The position numbers and the translations under genes are program-made. A stretch of DNA of 64,000 nucleotides, taken from Ceratotherium simum simum. Lineage: Eukaryota; Chordata; Mammalia; Perissodactyla; Rhinocerotidae. This document shows positions 34,201 to 41,995 of the stretch, piece after piece; within the stretch, counting starts at the first letter, position 1, and each line of letters opens with the position of its first letter. A model generated the notes under the pieces. It did no database searches. It saw nothing but the letters and a program-made list of their open reading frames with translations, and was not told the origin of the DNA. The DNA lies in the NCBI RefSeq assembly GCF_000283155.1, contig NW_004454225.1, positions 5,909,232-5,973,231 of the forward strand, given 5' to 3'.

Positions 34201-37200
34201 CCCTTCCGGCCAGGCCAGGGTGGCTTTGGAGAACTCTTCAGAACACACTTTTTTCTCAACGCAGGAAACCTCTGCAACCTCAACTATGGTAAAACTTGGA
34301 TTATATAGAAACCGTTGTGGCACAGTTGACTTTATGTTTAAGAGCATGGCACACAAGTGGATGTCTGTCTTTTTAGATTACATAGTCTTTAAATTTAGGG
34401 ACCAGACCTTACTTTAAAAAAATTCCTGCCACACCTGATCAGTGTCCAGAATAAAGTTGCTGGTTTAGTGAATGAAACATGCATGAAAAATCACCACCTA
34501 ATGCTGTCTTGCAAAGAAGGATCCAGTCATTTATTCCGCAGACGTTTCTAGAGCACCTGCTCTATGCTGGTCCTTGTAGCCACAGTGCTGAGTGTGAGTT
34601 GGTCCCTTCCTCAGGGAGCTCAGGGCCACAGGAGACTCCACAGGATGGATCCAGCTTGGGGGTGAAGAGGTAGCTGGAAAGCTTCACTGAAGACAAGACC
34701 CTCAAACCGAGCCTGGGGGTAGGGCTTCTCAGCGGGCAGGGGCTGGGGAGATGCCATTGCAGGCAGAGGGAGTAGAACGTGCCAGGCCCAAAGGCTTGCG
34801 GAGGCCTGGCTTCTTCTGGGGCGGTGAGTGAGCGTGGTCCCAAGCCCTCTCTCGATTTCAGTCCTAATCTCACTTAGTGCATTCTCCTTGAATACCTAGG
34901 TCTGGCTTTAAAAATTACTAAGGCCACATAGCAAGGAAGAGTGCCAGGGCTTGTCTGAGGACAGCTTTGGAAGGACAGGGGCCACACACTGTTGGTCACG
35001 TCCCCTTTTCTCTTTTCAGGGGATGGCCCCAAAGCTCACATTCGTAAGCTGGCTGAGTGCATCCGCTGGTCTTACGGTGCCGGGATCGTCCTCAGGCTTG
35101 GCAACATCGCCCGGCTGGAGCTGAATTACTGCGTCCCCATGGGCGTGCAGACAGGTGACAGGTAGGTGCTGGGAGTTCTCCACAGCTACGTTGCACTCTC
35201 TAGTAATGTTATTTTATTTTCGACGTGGTTAATCATTTCATCAGTGGCCTTTAAGATTCAAGATTTTAGGAGAAATTGAATAGTTAGCAAAAGAATGAAA
35301 ATATATGTATGTTTCTCCATCGAGTTTGGAGGAAAAAAATGTGCTGTTTTCCCATCCCACCACCTCACACTGTTTGCACTTACTGTTGCCGAGTAGGGGG
35401 AGCTCCTTGGGGTCTGGCCGGAGGAGTTGGCCAGATGTTGCCGATCCTGCTTGCTGCAAACAGAATGAGGTGTCTCCAGGGGTGACTTCGCAGGCCAGGA
35501 ACTGAGGCTGGAGTGGGCGAAGCTGTGCTCCCGGCTGCAGAGGACTCCCTCTCCAGAGCCTTCTCTCAGCCGCACAGGAGCCCACCGTCTTGGCCTTTCT
35601 CCACCCATAATCTCACTGAGCAAGCTTTGCTAGATGTTACATGGATGAGTGTGGTGTCAGGCCATTTAGAGTTATAGAAATTCATTCCATTTCTTGTATT
35701 ATTTGGTCTGCGTTGTATACATTTAAGAAAATGCAGAAGTGTTGTCATTGTAGTACGTGTTAATCATCTTGGGCTGCTCTAACAAAATACTGCAGACTGA
35801 GCGGCTGAAACAACAGGCATTTATTTCTCACAGTTCTGGAGGCTGGGAGTCCAGGGTGCCGGCAGGTTTGGTTCCTGGGAGGGCCCACTGCCTGGTTTGC
35901 AAGCTCTCTGGTGTCTCTTCTTACAAGGACACTGATCCCACCCTGGGGACCCCACCTTCATAACCTCATCTAATTACCTAATGAGATGTGGTCGCCTAAT
36001 TACCTTATCTAACCTAATCACCTCCCAGAGACCCCCACCTCCAAGTACCATCATGTGGGAGGTTAGGGCTTCAGCGTATGAATCTGGGGGACACAGACAT
36101 TCTGCCCATAACGTGGTGTCTATATCATCTCTTCCTATTTTCATGCTTAGACAGTCAGTACTCTAGGCTACATTTTTTCTCTTCAGTTTTCCATCTTCAC
36201 TTACGTGGCCACCAAATGGTGGCGCCGTGGGAGTCACAGCCCGGGTGTCAAGCGTGAAGTTGTAGTTTGTCTTGCTTTAGGGGAACACTCTACCCGTTTA
36301 CTCCTGCCGTCTTCTACTTCAGTGCAGGGGGTGGTGGTGGCCACGTTAGCGAGCTTTTAACAAAGCCTCAGGGCTCAGGTGCAGGCAGTGTCTGCCCTCC
36401 AGGTCCGTCACGGTCCTCGGTTTTGTCAAGTCTGCTCTTTACCGTCTCGCTGGATGCTGAGTCAGGCTGCAGAGCTGCCCTGGCCCCTGGGATGTTCGAG
36501 CCCTTCTTTGCAGTGCCCTCACAGACAGCAGCTGCTCTGACGACAGTCAGCTCACCTCCACACCCTCCCTGTTCTCTGCGTGGAGCAGAAGCTAACGGGT
36601 CTAGTCGCACGGGCTGTGTGCGCACTGGAGCCCAGCTGCCGGGCTTGGATCCCGCTTGGCCACTCTGGCTGTGTGGCCCGGAGTGAGTTACTTAACCTCT
36701 CCGGGTCTCCATTTTCATGTCCAGACAGTGGGCGCTAATGATAGCGACTACTTTGCAGGTTTGAGAACTAAGTGACTTAATGCACACAGAGCACTTCGAG
36801 CCCCCAGCGTGTTGTCAGTAGATGTCGGTGATCTTGCATGTTGTTGCTACTGGTCTACTTGCCGGGCCAGCTTTTCACATAGGAAACAAACAGTGTCCCT
36901 TGAGGAGGCGTTTCCCCTCTCTCTGCGCATGGGCGCTGTGTGGCTGCCCCCTGGCTGATGTGTCTGAGTCACGCCACAGATGGGATGTTGTGTCCTGATT
37001 TCAGAGACAGTGAAATGTGAATAAATGGGCACTTTTTTCCTAGAGCAAGTTTTGTGCATTGGATAACTTCTTAGCAAAGATTCCCCAAACCTTTATGATC
37101 TTGGGTAAATGAGGCTAGTTTTGCAAGTTGCTTTCTGCAAAGCCTGATTCCCACCACAGGTGTGAATGCGGGTCTCCCTGGCCTAACAGCCAGGTGCTAA

Positions 37201-40200
37201 TGGAATCCCTGTGGGAGCACCAGAGGTGCGGAGCATGAGCCTGCTCCAGCACGGACACCGGGATGCGGTCGGGTGTGTGTGATGAGGCCACCCAGGCCTG
37301 CGGTCCTCACCCTGCATTGTGCTCCCACTCCCCTAGGGTCTTGGTAAGACAGACACTCCTTCCGTCTTGGGTGGGCCTCAGACGCTGCGTTTCTAACACG
37401 CTCCCGGTGAGGCTGGTGCTTGTGGAGCAAGCACGCTTTGAGTGTAGGGAGGGTCTGACTGACCCCGTGTCTCTTCTGAGAGCAGTTACGGCATTCTGGG
37501 GAGGGCAGGCGATCGCTGGGATTTAATGAGTGCTTACCTCGTGTGAGACGGCAAGCCGAGCGCTTGATTTCACTGTGCCGCCTCACCCCAGCTCTGTGCA
37601 GTGGAGGGCGCTTCCCCTTTCCGCAGATGAGGAGACAGCTCGGCCGTGGCAGCAGTCGGGCCAGTGGCGGAGCCGGGCTGTAGCGCCAGCCTGGCTGAGG
37701 CCACGGCCTGTGCTTTTTCTCCTGCACCAGAACAAGCAAACAAGAACCGCCGCACACACCCCCTCTTCTGAGAGACCGCGTGCTGAGGCGAGGCTCCTTT
37801 CGTCCCCACACTGGGTTTTTGGCACCTTGGGTATTCACTGTAGAAAGATAAGAATCAGCTCTCTTCCTTGCTTATCTCCTTGGTCAATTTTTTGGTTCAC
37901 ATTTCAATTCTATGCTAACTTCCCTGTCTCAGAGAATACACAGGGTGTTTCCATGACGATCAGTCGGTGTATATTAACTGTGTTTAATATTAGTCCAAAT
38001 TATACAAGTAAATACATTATAAATTTTTTTTATTGTGAGGAAAACTAGAAGTGCATGTAGGTTTTTAGCTGGAGCTGTACTGTCAGTTTCACTGTAATGA
38101 CCGTTGAGAACTGACTGTTGCCCTCTCGGCTGGCGTTGAGACAGCAGCGGACTGCGGGTGGGGCTGCACGGCCGGCCCCTGCCCTGTCACTCCCTGGCCG
38201 TATGACTTGGGGCAAATCCAGTCCTTGCGACTGAGAGGTGGGGTGCCTCCCCCCCGTGTGCTGCCGTCCCTGTGGCTGCAGTGTCGTTAGAGGCCACCGG
38301 GTGTCAGTGTGCTCTGAGAATCAGGAGCGCTCTCAGGCCCTGCCTCGCTTACCCTTTCTCACGTAAGCTTTACACAGAACAGTTAGGTTCACCTTTCAGC
38401 TTTGCCTCTCCCTCCAGGTTAAATTTGAAGTGTTTCAGAGATTAATTTCAAATGTGATTTGTCCTGGAAGGAAGCAGCATGCTGTGCACTGGTATTTAAA
38501 GACCAGAACAGGAGGAAGCTCCTCTGCCCCGGGCTCTATGGGAGCTCCGGGCTTCCATCGTGGCACTTGCGGCAAATGTTAGTGTACAATGTCCCCTGTG
38601 TAGGGTCAGCCTGGTACCCTTGAGTGTGGCGCTCGCCTTCACTCCGTCTGTGGCTTTGAAGTTTTATCATCAAAATTGGAATTTCAGGAAGTTTGAGTGA
38701 TGTTGCCAGAATTTAATCTTTGTTTCTAAAGTTAGGCACCTAGCAGGATGGGGAATTATATGTGTGCAGATGATCCATAGATTCCCCCCCATAGTTAGTG
38801 CAGGCACTCTGTAATTAGGATTCAGACCTTTACAAAAATAGAAACAGTTTTGAAATGTTTGCTAAATTTTAGACCAGAGGTGATTTATGGCACTGTTATC
38901 TCTGAGATCTAACAGCATTCTGTCACTCCGTGTCGTACTGAGTGCCGTCCCTGGAGACCTGGTGAGGAATCAGGGGGGCTCACTGGGAGAGCAGCTCACA
39001 GTTAGTAATGGAGAAAGACAGGAAGAGGGATCATCTTGGCTGGGAGGGCATGGAGGGCCTCCTGGAGGAGGTGATAGCCGAGCTGAAGCTTTGTGAAGGA
39101 CAGCTGAAGACTTGCAGGGGAGAGCACTCCAGGCTACAGAAGAGCTGGAGCCAGGGTGTGGGAGCATGAAACGCCAGTGGTTGCCAGGATATGTCATTCT
39201 GCAGGAGCAGAAGTGAGGGGGGGAGAGGCCCTTGAGTGCTGGCTGGAGGGCCGGAGTTCCGTTCACTCCCTTCTCCCACCATCTCTGCCTTCCAGTCTCT
39301 CTGGCCTTTTCCCTTCAGGCACATGCCAAGGGCTTGGAGTTCTGGCCCTCGTCTGCCTGTTCACTGCCGAATTGCCTGTGCTGAGACCTGCGCCTGGCGT
39401 TCCTGAGTGATTGCCGGGGGAAGGGGCGGGAGCCTGTTGAAGACGTGTCACTCCTGACGCTGGGGGACTGTGCATAGGCACTGAGGGGTGAGCAGCAGGA
39501 GGGTGCCCGGCCCCTGGCGTGACCTTCATAAGACCCCCGTGGCGGACCTGGCAGTGCCGGGTTGGAGGCAGGCAGAGAGCCGGCAGGGAGGCCTCTAGGG
39601 TGGCACTGGGGTGCAGGCAGCCAGGCCTGCCCCCTGACTGTGACGGGGGCAGGGGGAGACGGGGAGACACGTAGGACTCTTTTTGAGGTGCCTCCTGAGT
39701 CAAGTAACAAGAATACAGACACAGTGGACACACGACAGAAAGATGGAGGTTTTGGTGAGGCCGTCTCAGTGCGCCTGGAGTTATGTAACTCTGCGACGCT
39801 GCTCTGAGTGTTTGCAGTGGGTGTTGCTTCTGTGACGTGTTCGTCTGGTCTCTGAACATAAACCTGTGCTTGTCAAGTTGTTGAATCTGTTTCTGCTTGG
39901 AGTAAATGAGCCTCTGTGGGAATGCCTGCTAGTTCTGAAGTATGTCAGCCAATGCCTTGCCTTATTTGTCACCTTGTAGCTAATTTTCAGACATTTCTAA
40001 ATAGTGGATGCCGGCATAGGCCACTTTTATGGACCCGATAGTGTGAAATATAAAAACAGATCATTTAGATCTGAGCAGAGCTAAGTTGTACAAATGCAGT
40101 CGCAGTTTTGATTGTAGATCTTCACCTTTCAAGGACATTGGTGTGGTTGACTCTGGGTCACAAAGGGACTGCAACTGTCCCTTCTGGTCACATAAGTTCT

Positions 40201-41832
40201 GCTGGTGCCGTTGGCTAATGACCCTGCAGAAGGTCGGCAGCAACAGTAATGATTATTGATCTTGGCTTCCTGAATAGATCAGAGACTTTGTTCCCTCGCT
40301 CGCAGTCAGGTTGAAAAAGAAAAACTTCATAGCTCACAATTCCTCAGAGCGGGCGAGGGCACAGGTGTTATGACAGTAGAAATATCAACTTTCCTTTGGA
40401 TGAAGGAGCTGTTACTATTGTCCAGTTTTTCTAGAAATTGTCCAGAACTTGCAAAGACGCTGTGTTCCACAAACGTCAGCTGCTGTTTGAGGCTCAGAGT
40501 GTCGTTTTCCTGGAAGCTTGTGCTCCCCGGTGTGTGGGTCCTGGGTTAGGCTCTCTGTCCCATCTACAGCACTACTCTGGCCGCCGAGCACAGCGTCCAG
40601 TGGGCCAGCGTGGGGGTCCGTCCTCTACACCGCGGCGTGGTTCGCAGCCCGGCTGCGCACCAGCATCACTGTGGGATCTCAGAAATACAGGTGCTGGGCC
40701 AAGGCCCAGTGACTCTTGTTCTGAGCGTTCCAGAGTATGATGCAGGCCGTCGTGGAAACAGGGAGCCCCACAACTGTGCGTCCTGCGCGGTAGCCGGGGC
40801 AGCGAGGCCTGTGGGCGCTCTGGTCAGGGTCCAGGGCCCTGCTCTGCTCCTCCTGCTGTGTCCGTAGTCATCTCCTCACCGCTCACCCTTGTCGCTCACC
40901 AGAACACAGGCTCAGTGGGCTGTTAGCAGGTTATCAACAACATTCGGAATAAAGCTGCAGAACGTCGGCTTGTAGCAGATGTTGCAACCAACGTGAGCTC
41001 GTTGTGTCCTTCCTTTCCTGGGTCTGGAGCAGGTTTATGAGGCAGTCAGGGTAGGCTCCTGCGGGGCTGCGGATCCTGCTGTCGTCATAAGCCCCTGGGA
41101 CCCTTCTAGGGTCTGTCCCGGCCCCAAGTTCTGCCATCCTTCCTGGTCTTCCCTCATCCTCTCTGTCCTCCCTGTGCCCTCTGCATCCTCCCTGCTCCGT
41201 GTTCCATGTCCTCTCTGCCCTCCCCATCCTCTCCGTCCTCCCCACTGCCTCCTCCCTCCCGTCCTCCCTCCTCCCCGCGTGCTGTGCTTTGCCAGGTGCC
41301 CTTCCAGAGCCACTTCTGTTGCTTTCAGCCAGGACACCTCTCTTATCACCACTCAGCTCTGCACAGAAGGTGCCTCACAACTTTCCTCTTGGCTGGTAGC
41401 CTCAGAAATAAACACAAAGCTGTTTCTTACCCGCAGAGGTTTTACTGTTCATAAGCACCTCTCTCCCAGGTCCTTCTTTTCTCTTTGTGCCACTTGGGTC
41501 GGGACTGGGGGAACGGGAAGGAGGTGAGGAGGGAGCACCCAAGGGGGATTTGTGTCTGCATTTCGTTCCCTTTTTCCGTTCTCCCAAGGCTGCTTAGACC
41601 AGGACAGGAGGAGCCCGGGGCCCTCCGGGAGCACCGGGCTGTGACTGGCGGGCCCCTCAGGAGAGGGCGAGTCCAGGACGGGGTCTGCTGGAGGCAGGGC
41701 TGCCTGTTTATGGAATTGTGCAAGTGGCGGGGCAAGCAGAGAGACCACAGGGTTGATTTCCTGCCCTTTTTCTTTCCTTCTTTTAGGATATGTGATGGCG
41801 TCCAGTTTGGAGCCGGGATAAGGTTCCTGTAG
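7854..41832 (+). CDS. SAMM50: SAMM50, SAM complex beta-barrel core (spliced, 15 exons)
   Basis: SAM50 is the Omp85/BamA-family channel in the mitochondrial outer membrane. It folds and inserts beta-barrel proteins (VDAC, TOM40) and, with MIC60 and metaxins, anchors cristae junctions. Joining the 15 exons listed separately gives 469 codons without a break, the length known for the human protein. Residues 1-44 are an acidic, non-cleaved N-terminus. About 45-125 form the single POTRA domain, and about 130-469 form the 16-stranded barrel. The Omp85 loop-6 motif appears as VRGF at 345-348. The last strand carries a beta-signal (Q461-x-G-x-x-I-x-F468) just before the final Leu. The start ATG at 7854 has A at -3 and G at +4. 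Asp110 is present. Intron 3 is GC-AG. The coordinates span introns. Confidence 0.97.
8340..8560 (-). repeat. MIR-like SINE
   Basis: The + strand shows ctctgtgctttagttcct, then taatagtacctactcacc, then ttaaaagacacgatgcat, then ccaaggtcacac. This is the MIR core read mainly in reverse. It is old and diverged. Confidence 0.5.
8870..9150 (+). repeat. L2-like LINE 3' end
   Basis: It follows the order of the L2 3' end: cctcctctcatttgga, gccctgttagctctg, agattctaagttcctagatg, then cattcattcatttattc. The last part may be a separate reverse-oriented fragment (ctactatgtgcctggcac). The ends are approximate. Confidence 0.45.
10236..10479 (-). mobile_element. ERE-like SINE, full middle, one tail module
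   Basis: Reverse copy. On the + strand it runs from a T-rich stretch through one gaggaagatcagc..agctaacatc module, the middle module (agccccagtagatagctg..tagttgct), and the tRNA-like head (ggatccgaacccgggcc) to ctggcccc. It has high similarity to the copies at 18931 and 56590. Confidence 0.88.
10500..10620 (+). repeat. L2-like LINE 3' end
   Basis: It contains tctatgaggcaaggac, then ctgtcttgttcactgctg, then gtaggcactcagtaaatac, as in the L2 3' terminus. Confidence 0.5.
10831..11093 (-). mobile_element. ERE-like SINE with exact 12-bp duplication
   Basis: Reverse copy with a TTTA-rich tail, two tail modules, a shortened middle (tttatatgggacgccgcc) and the tRNA-like head ending in gggccggcccc. 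It is flanked by an exact direct repeat taggcgggtctt at 10819..10830 and 11094..11105. Confidence 0.93.
12374..12484 (+). CDS. SAMM50: SAMM50 coding exon 2
   Basis: Encodes residues 8-44, the acidic N-terminal region ([12 protein letters not shown]...[12 protein letters not shown]...ENKD). The acceptor is tttcag, the donor is GAT|gtatgt, and both ends are phase 0. It has 37 codons. Confidence 0.97.
12890..13440 (+). repeat. L2-like LINE 3' end, interrupted by a SINE
   Basis: It contains gtgctccctgtgagccct, tctgctctgctacacac, and tagaatataagctccat. Then cagtacctggctcataggta is cut by the SINE at 13135..13405 and resumes with ttgattgaatgattta, the L2 end. The SINE is therefore younger. Confidence 0.6.
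13135..13405 (-). mobile_element. ERE-like SINE with 15-bp duplication
   Basis: Reverse copy with one tail module, a middle module and a diverged head (ggatccgaaccggcg), ending ggccggcccc. The direct repeats are aatcagtgcattttg (13120..13134) and aatcagtgcgttttg (13406..13420), with one mismatch. It is more diverged than most copies here. Confidence 0.9.
13903..14004 (+). CDS. SAMM50: SAMM50 coding exon 3
   Basis: Encodes residues 45-78 ([17 protein letters not shown]...[12 protein letters not shown]), the first half of the POTRA domain. The acceptor is cttttag. The donor is GAG|GCAAGT, so the following intron is of the GC-AG type. Both ends are phase 0. Reading on past the donor gives a stop 14 codons later, so no longer coding exon is supported. 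Confidence 0.97.
14640..14885 (-). mobile_element. ERE-like SINE, two tail modules
   Basis: Reverse copy with two gaggaagatttgccctgagc modules, a short middle (tttgtatgtgggttgctgcc) and the head ggggatccgaacccgggc, ending ggccggcccc. Imperfect flanking repeats (taaaatattggcttt on the left, taaagtattggcattt on the right) fit an old target-site duplication. Confidence 0.87.
15000..15540 (-). repeat. L1-like LINE 3' UTR fragment
   Basis: The + strand reads ttgatggacatctaaatc, then gaacagtgctgcagtaatca, ggataaattcctgcaagtgg and gattactgggtcaaaggg. These are reverse-complement hallmarks of old L1 3' regions. The ends are approximate. Confidence 0.55.
15750..16560 (+). repeat. L2-like LINE ORF2 fossil
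   Basis: It contains ordered pieces typical of the L2 reverse-transcriptase 3' region: ccaactctacgtggctga, aaactgaactcagtgtctt, then ctctcccctgctgaaaac and cttaggggcct. It is fully decayed and has no continuous frame. The GC-rich block at 14035..14630 may be an upstream part of the same element, split by the SINE and L1. Confidence 0.5.
17016..17103 (+). CDS. SAMM50: SAMM50 coding exon 4
   Basis: Encodes residues 79-107 ([18 protein letters not shown]...DVLIDTCQ), the second half of the POTRA domain, plus the first base of Gly108. The acceptor is cttatag and the donor is caaG|gtacat. The following intron is phase 1. Confidence 0.97.
17510..18020 (-). repeat. L2-like LINE fragment
   Basis: On the + strand: gagtacctgctgctgcgtca, cctgtgctgggtgctagg, cagacaaataagtgatga, then aaggtttcctgaaaggg and taagctgagacctaaaag. 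This is the order of a reversed L2 3' half. It is diverged. Confidence 0.6.
18620..18770 (+). repeat. MER5A-like hAT DNA transposon fragment
   Basis: It contains tctcacctgggaacttgc, tagaaatgca, cttgggggtggggcagcaat and gagccctccaggtggt, the MER5A order. Confidence 0.7.
18931..19260 (-). mobile_element. ERE-like SINE, full length, with 14-bp duplication
   Basis: Reverse copy with a (TTTA)n tail, two tail modules, the full middle module (agccccagtagttagttg..ctagttgctg) and a head with ggatccgaacccgggcc. The direct repeats ctactgttatttta at 18917..18930 and 19261..19274 are exact. Confidence 0.94.
20351..20457 (+). CDS. SAMM50: SAMM50 coding exon 5
   Basis: Completes Gly108 and encodes residues 109-143 ([20 protein letters not shown]...NNEGSM), the end of POTRA and entry to the barrel. 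Asp110 (gac, 20356..20358) is the site of a human Asp110Gly polymorphism. The acceptor is tacttag and the donor is ATG|gtatgg. It exits in phase 0. Confidence 0.97.
20458..21137 (+). other. SAMM50: SAMM50 intron 5
   Basis: The intron runs from gtatgg to ctcctag. Its 3' third is an antisense ERE-like SINE that ends, with its target duplication, 29 bases before exon 6. Confidence 0.92.
20878..21093 (-). mobile_element. ERE-like SINE without tail modules, next to the exon 6 acceptor
   Basis: Reverse copy. A TTTATTTATT-type stretch is followed directly by the middle module (cccaaagccccagtag) and the tRNA-like head, ending ggccggcccc. The direct repeats ccttccttcaattta at 20863..20877 and 21094..21108 are exact, implying a young insertion. 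Confidence 0.94.
21138..21268 (+). CDS. SAMM50: SAMM50 coding exon 6
   Basis: Encodes residues 144-186 ([20 protein letters not shown]...PGNFDR), the first barrel strands, plus two bases of Asn187. The acceptor is ctcctag after a short pyrimidine tract and the donor is AA|gtagga. The following intron is 234 bases and phase 2. Confidence 0.97.
21503..21590 (+). CDS. SAMM50: SAMM50 coding exon 7
   Basis: Completes Asn187 and encodes 188-216 ([20 protein letters not shown]...SAECS). Residue 215 is Cys; from memory the human protein has Tyr here. The acceptor is ctcctag and the donor is AGT|gtgagt. It exits in phase 0. Confidence 0.97.
21591..24050 (+). other. SAMM50: SAMM50 intron 7
   Basis: The intron runs from gtgagt to cattgcag. 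It contains a MER5A-like fragment (22175..22330). The rest is mostly unique, moderately GC-rich sequence with many accidental open frames. No additional exon is recognised. Confidence 0.88.
22175..22330 (+). repeat. MER5A-like hAT DNA transposon fragment
   Basis: It contains gtggtctttggaccagca, gagctggttagaaatgcaaa, ctgctgaatcagcat and ggtgattctggtc, in MER5A order. Confidence 0.7.
24051..24179 (+). CDS. SAMM50: SAMM50 coding exon 8
   Basis: Encodes residues 217-259 ([20 protein letters not shown]...HSLKSSLS), 43 codons of barrel. The acceptor is cattgcag and the donor is TCG|gtaagg. It is phase 0 at both ends. Confidence 0.97.
24180..24728 (+). other. SAMM50: SAMM50 intron 8
   Basis: The intron runs from gtaagg to ctttcag. 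It holds a reverse MIR-like fragment at about 24540..24670. Confidence 0.9.
24540..24675 (-). repeat. MIR-like SINE fragment
   Basis: The + strand reads ccttcctcacggggtttttg, then aagagtaaatgatg, then cagtgtctagcatacagtta and gtgctcaataagtg, a reversed MIR. Confidence 0.65.
24729..24800 (+). CDS. SAMM50: SAMM50 coding exon 9
   Basis: Encodes residues 260-283 ([20 protein letters not shown], then KVNQ). The motif DSR(N)..LPRRG is typical of the Omp85 barrel core. The acceptor is ctttcag and the donor is CAG|gtactg. It is phase 0. Confidence 0.97.
24801..25888 (+). other. SAMM50: SAMM50 intron 9
   Basis: The intron runs from gtactg to cgccag. It contains the only sense-oriented ERE-like SINE inside the gene (25099..25389). 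Confidence 0.9.
25099..25389 (+). mobile_element. ERE-like SINE, full length, sense strand
   Basis: The head is ggccggccctgtggcttagc with B box gggttcggatccc. The full middle module (cagctagaaggatgtgcaac) is followed by two tail modules (gatgttagctcagagccggt, then gatgttagctcagggctgat) and an A-rich end. The flanking repeats (aaagaacaagccag on the left, aaagaacacgccaag on the right) are near-identical. Confidence 0.93.
25889..25975 (+). CDS. SAMM50: SAMM50 coding exon 10
   Basis: Encodes residues 284-312 ([20 protein letters not shown], then LNKQLIFDS). The acceptor is cgccag and the donor is TCA|gtgagt. It is phase 0. Confidence 0.97.
25976..27728 (+). other. SAMM50: SAMM50 intron 10
   Basis: The intron runs from gtgagt to tcaatag. 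A GC-rich L2-like segment lies around 26500..27075 and explains the long overlapping open frames on both strands. Confidence 0.85.
26500..27075 (+). repeat. L2-like LINE ORF2 fragment
   Basis: The clearest part is its end: ttcatgtgctgctggatg, ttttgactccgtccttatgg, acactttaaattcagtgtg and tctgaaa. This follows the L2 ORF2 order. The upstream part is too diverged for certainty. Confidence 0.4.
27729..27799 (+). CDS. SAMM50: SAMM50 coding exon 11
   Basis: Encodes residues 313-335 ([20 protein letters not shown], then IAD) and two bases of Arg336. The acceptor is tcaatag and the donor is AG|gtaagt, a perfect consensus. It exits in phase 2. Confidence 0.97.
28171..28210. repeat. (GT)20 microsatellite
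   Basis: Uninterrupted GT dinucleotide run. It is likely to vary in length between individuals. Confidence 0.98.
28640..28900 (+). repeat. L1-like LINE fragment
   Basis: It contains gatatcatttacag-like wording in degraded form: tctaatttacagaaatac, tttatgtacaaagatgtc, catcatagcattgttgatc and atagcaaaaattctaaaac. These are typical of an L1 ORF2 end. Confidence 0.55.
30229..30296 (+). CDS. SAMM50: SAMM50 coding exon 12
   Basis: Completes Arg336 and encodes 337-358 ([20 protein letters not shown], then SE). It contains the loop-6 VRGF motif (345-348) that folds into the Omp85 barrel lumen. The acceptor is tgttccag. The donor GAAG|gtctgt is weak (T at +3). The length of 68 bases is not a multiple of three, so skipping would shift the frame and lose the barrel end. 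Confidence 0.96.
30590..31960 (-). repeat. Old L1-like repeat split by a younger L1
   Basis: The flanks of the younger insert (30590..30739 and 31514..31960) read as one degraded L1 3' region when the insert is removed. Visible pieces are ggctgcttatttcatcttat and agatgtagaattgccagat. The ends are approximate. Confidence 0.45.
30740..31513 (-). mobile_element. L1 3' end (antisense) flanked by a 54-bp imperfect duplication
   Basis: The + strand begins at the reversed poly(A) and polyadenylation area (tgatagactttattttt) and runs through cattattactaaattccat, tggcatgtatccaccattac and attcccaccagtaatgaatc, all L1 3' hallmarks read backwards. Direct repeats of 54 bases with 8 mismatches lie at 30686..30739 and 31514..31567. 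Confidence 0.72.
32275..32765 (+). repeat. L1-like LINE 3' end
   Basis: It contains taatagccccaaactgga, cccaaatgcccatccaca, gtggaatattatacagcaat, gtactgtatgattccgtctg and gagctgtacacttagga. The order is that of an L1 3' end on the + strand. Confidence 0.8.
34142..34288 (+). CDS. SAMM50: SAMM50 coding exon 13
   Basis: Completes Gly359, encodes 360-407 ([20 protein letters not shown]...[13 protein letters not shown]) and gives one base to Gly408. This is a strongly conserved barrel part. The acceptor is ttgattag and the donor is tatG|gtaaaa. Confidence 0.97.
34289..35019 (+). other. SAMM50: SAMM50 intron 13
   Basis: The intron runs from gtaaaa to cttttcag. A reverse L2-like fragment fills about 34510..34830. 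Confidence 0.9.
34510..34830 (-). repeat. L2-like LINE fragment
   Basis: The + strand reads catttattccgcagacgtt, agagcacctgctctatgctg and catgcc-like aacgtgccaggcccaaagg. This is the pattern of a reversed L2 3' half. Confidence 0.55.
35020..35161 (+). CDS. SAMM50: SAMM50 coding exon 14
   Basis: Completes Gly408 and encodes 409-454 ([20 protein letters not shown]...[12 protein letters not shown]), with two bases of Arg455. The acceptor is cttttcag and the donor is AG|gtaggt. It carries the penultimate barrel strands. Confidence 0.97.
35758..36113 (-). mobile_element. Solo MaLR-type (MLT/MST) LTR
   Basis: An old ERVL-MaLR long terminal repeat in reverse. On the + strand it shows gggctgctctaacaaaatac, catttatttctcacagttct, ggaggctgggagtcca and, near the end, ttagggcttcagcgtatgaa. 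No internal retroviral gene is attached. Confidence 0.8.
36640..36830 (-). repeat. MIR-like SINE
   Basis: The + strand shows gagttacttaacctctccgg, gtctccattttcatgtcc and gtgacttaatgcacacagag, a reversed MIR. Confidence 0.65.
37520..37720 (+). repeat. MIR-like SINE
   Basis: It shows taatgagtgcttacctcgtg, ctttccgcagatgaggagac and agtggcggagccgggctgta in MIR order. Confidence 0.65.
38890..39180 (-). repeat. L2-like LINE fragment
   Basis: The + strand shows gcctcctggaggaggtgata, gccgagctgaagctttgtga and agcactccaggctacagaag, typical of reversed L2. Confidence 0.6.
41143..41280. repeat. Pyrimidine-rich imperfect minisatellite
   Basis: Repeated units of the type CCTCTCTGTCCTCCCTG on the + strand, almost pure C/T with occasional G. 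It lies about 500 bases before the last exon. Confidence 0.75.
41787..41832 (+). CDS. SAMM50: SAMM50 coding exon 15 (C-terminus)
   Basis: Completes Arg455 and encodes 456-469 ([14 protein letters not shown]), followed by TAG at 41830..41832. It holds the last barrel strand and the beta-signal (Q-x-G-x-x-I-x-F). The acceptor is cttttag. Confidence 0.97.
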
Positions 41833-41995
41833 CCGGCACACAGCGTCCTGCAGACCCTCCAGGGGAATCTCTGACCCTTGGGCCGCAGTGGTCACTCGGT
41901 GCCACACACTTTCTCTGCAGTGAGCACGTTCGGGTGACTCATTGACTGCAGTCCTTGTGCAGCCGTGCTAATAAATGTTCAAGACAAACACTCAG
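41833..41995 (+). other. SAMM50: SAMM50 3' UTR
   Basis: Short 3' UTR ending about 15-20 bases after the AATAAA at 41970..41975, followed by a GT-poor region. The exact cleavage site is inferred. Confidence 0.8.
41970..41975 (+). terminator. SAMM50: SAMM50 polyadenylation signal AATAAA
   Basis: Canonical hexamer (gctAATAAAtgttc) 137 bases after the SAMM50 stop codon. It is the first and only such hexamer close downstream. Confidence 0.88.

Larger units (their letters stand above)
35162..41786 (+). other. SAMM50: SAMM50 intron 14 (longest)
   Basis: The intron runs from gtaggt to cttttag, 6.6 kb. It contains a MaLR LTR (35758..36113), MIR fragments (36640..36830 and 37520..37720), an L2 fragment (38890..39180) and a pyrimidine-rich tract (41143..41280). 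Many open frames on both strands are accidental, and no exon is recognised. Confidence 0.88.

Noticed and set aside
37197..37838. 213-residue reverse open frame in intron 14
   Set aside because: It overlaps a MIR-like SINE, has no recognisable domain, and neighbouring frames are equally open.
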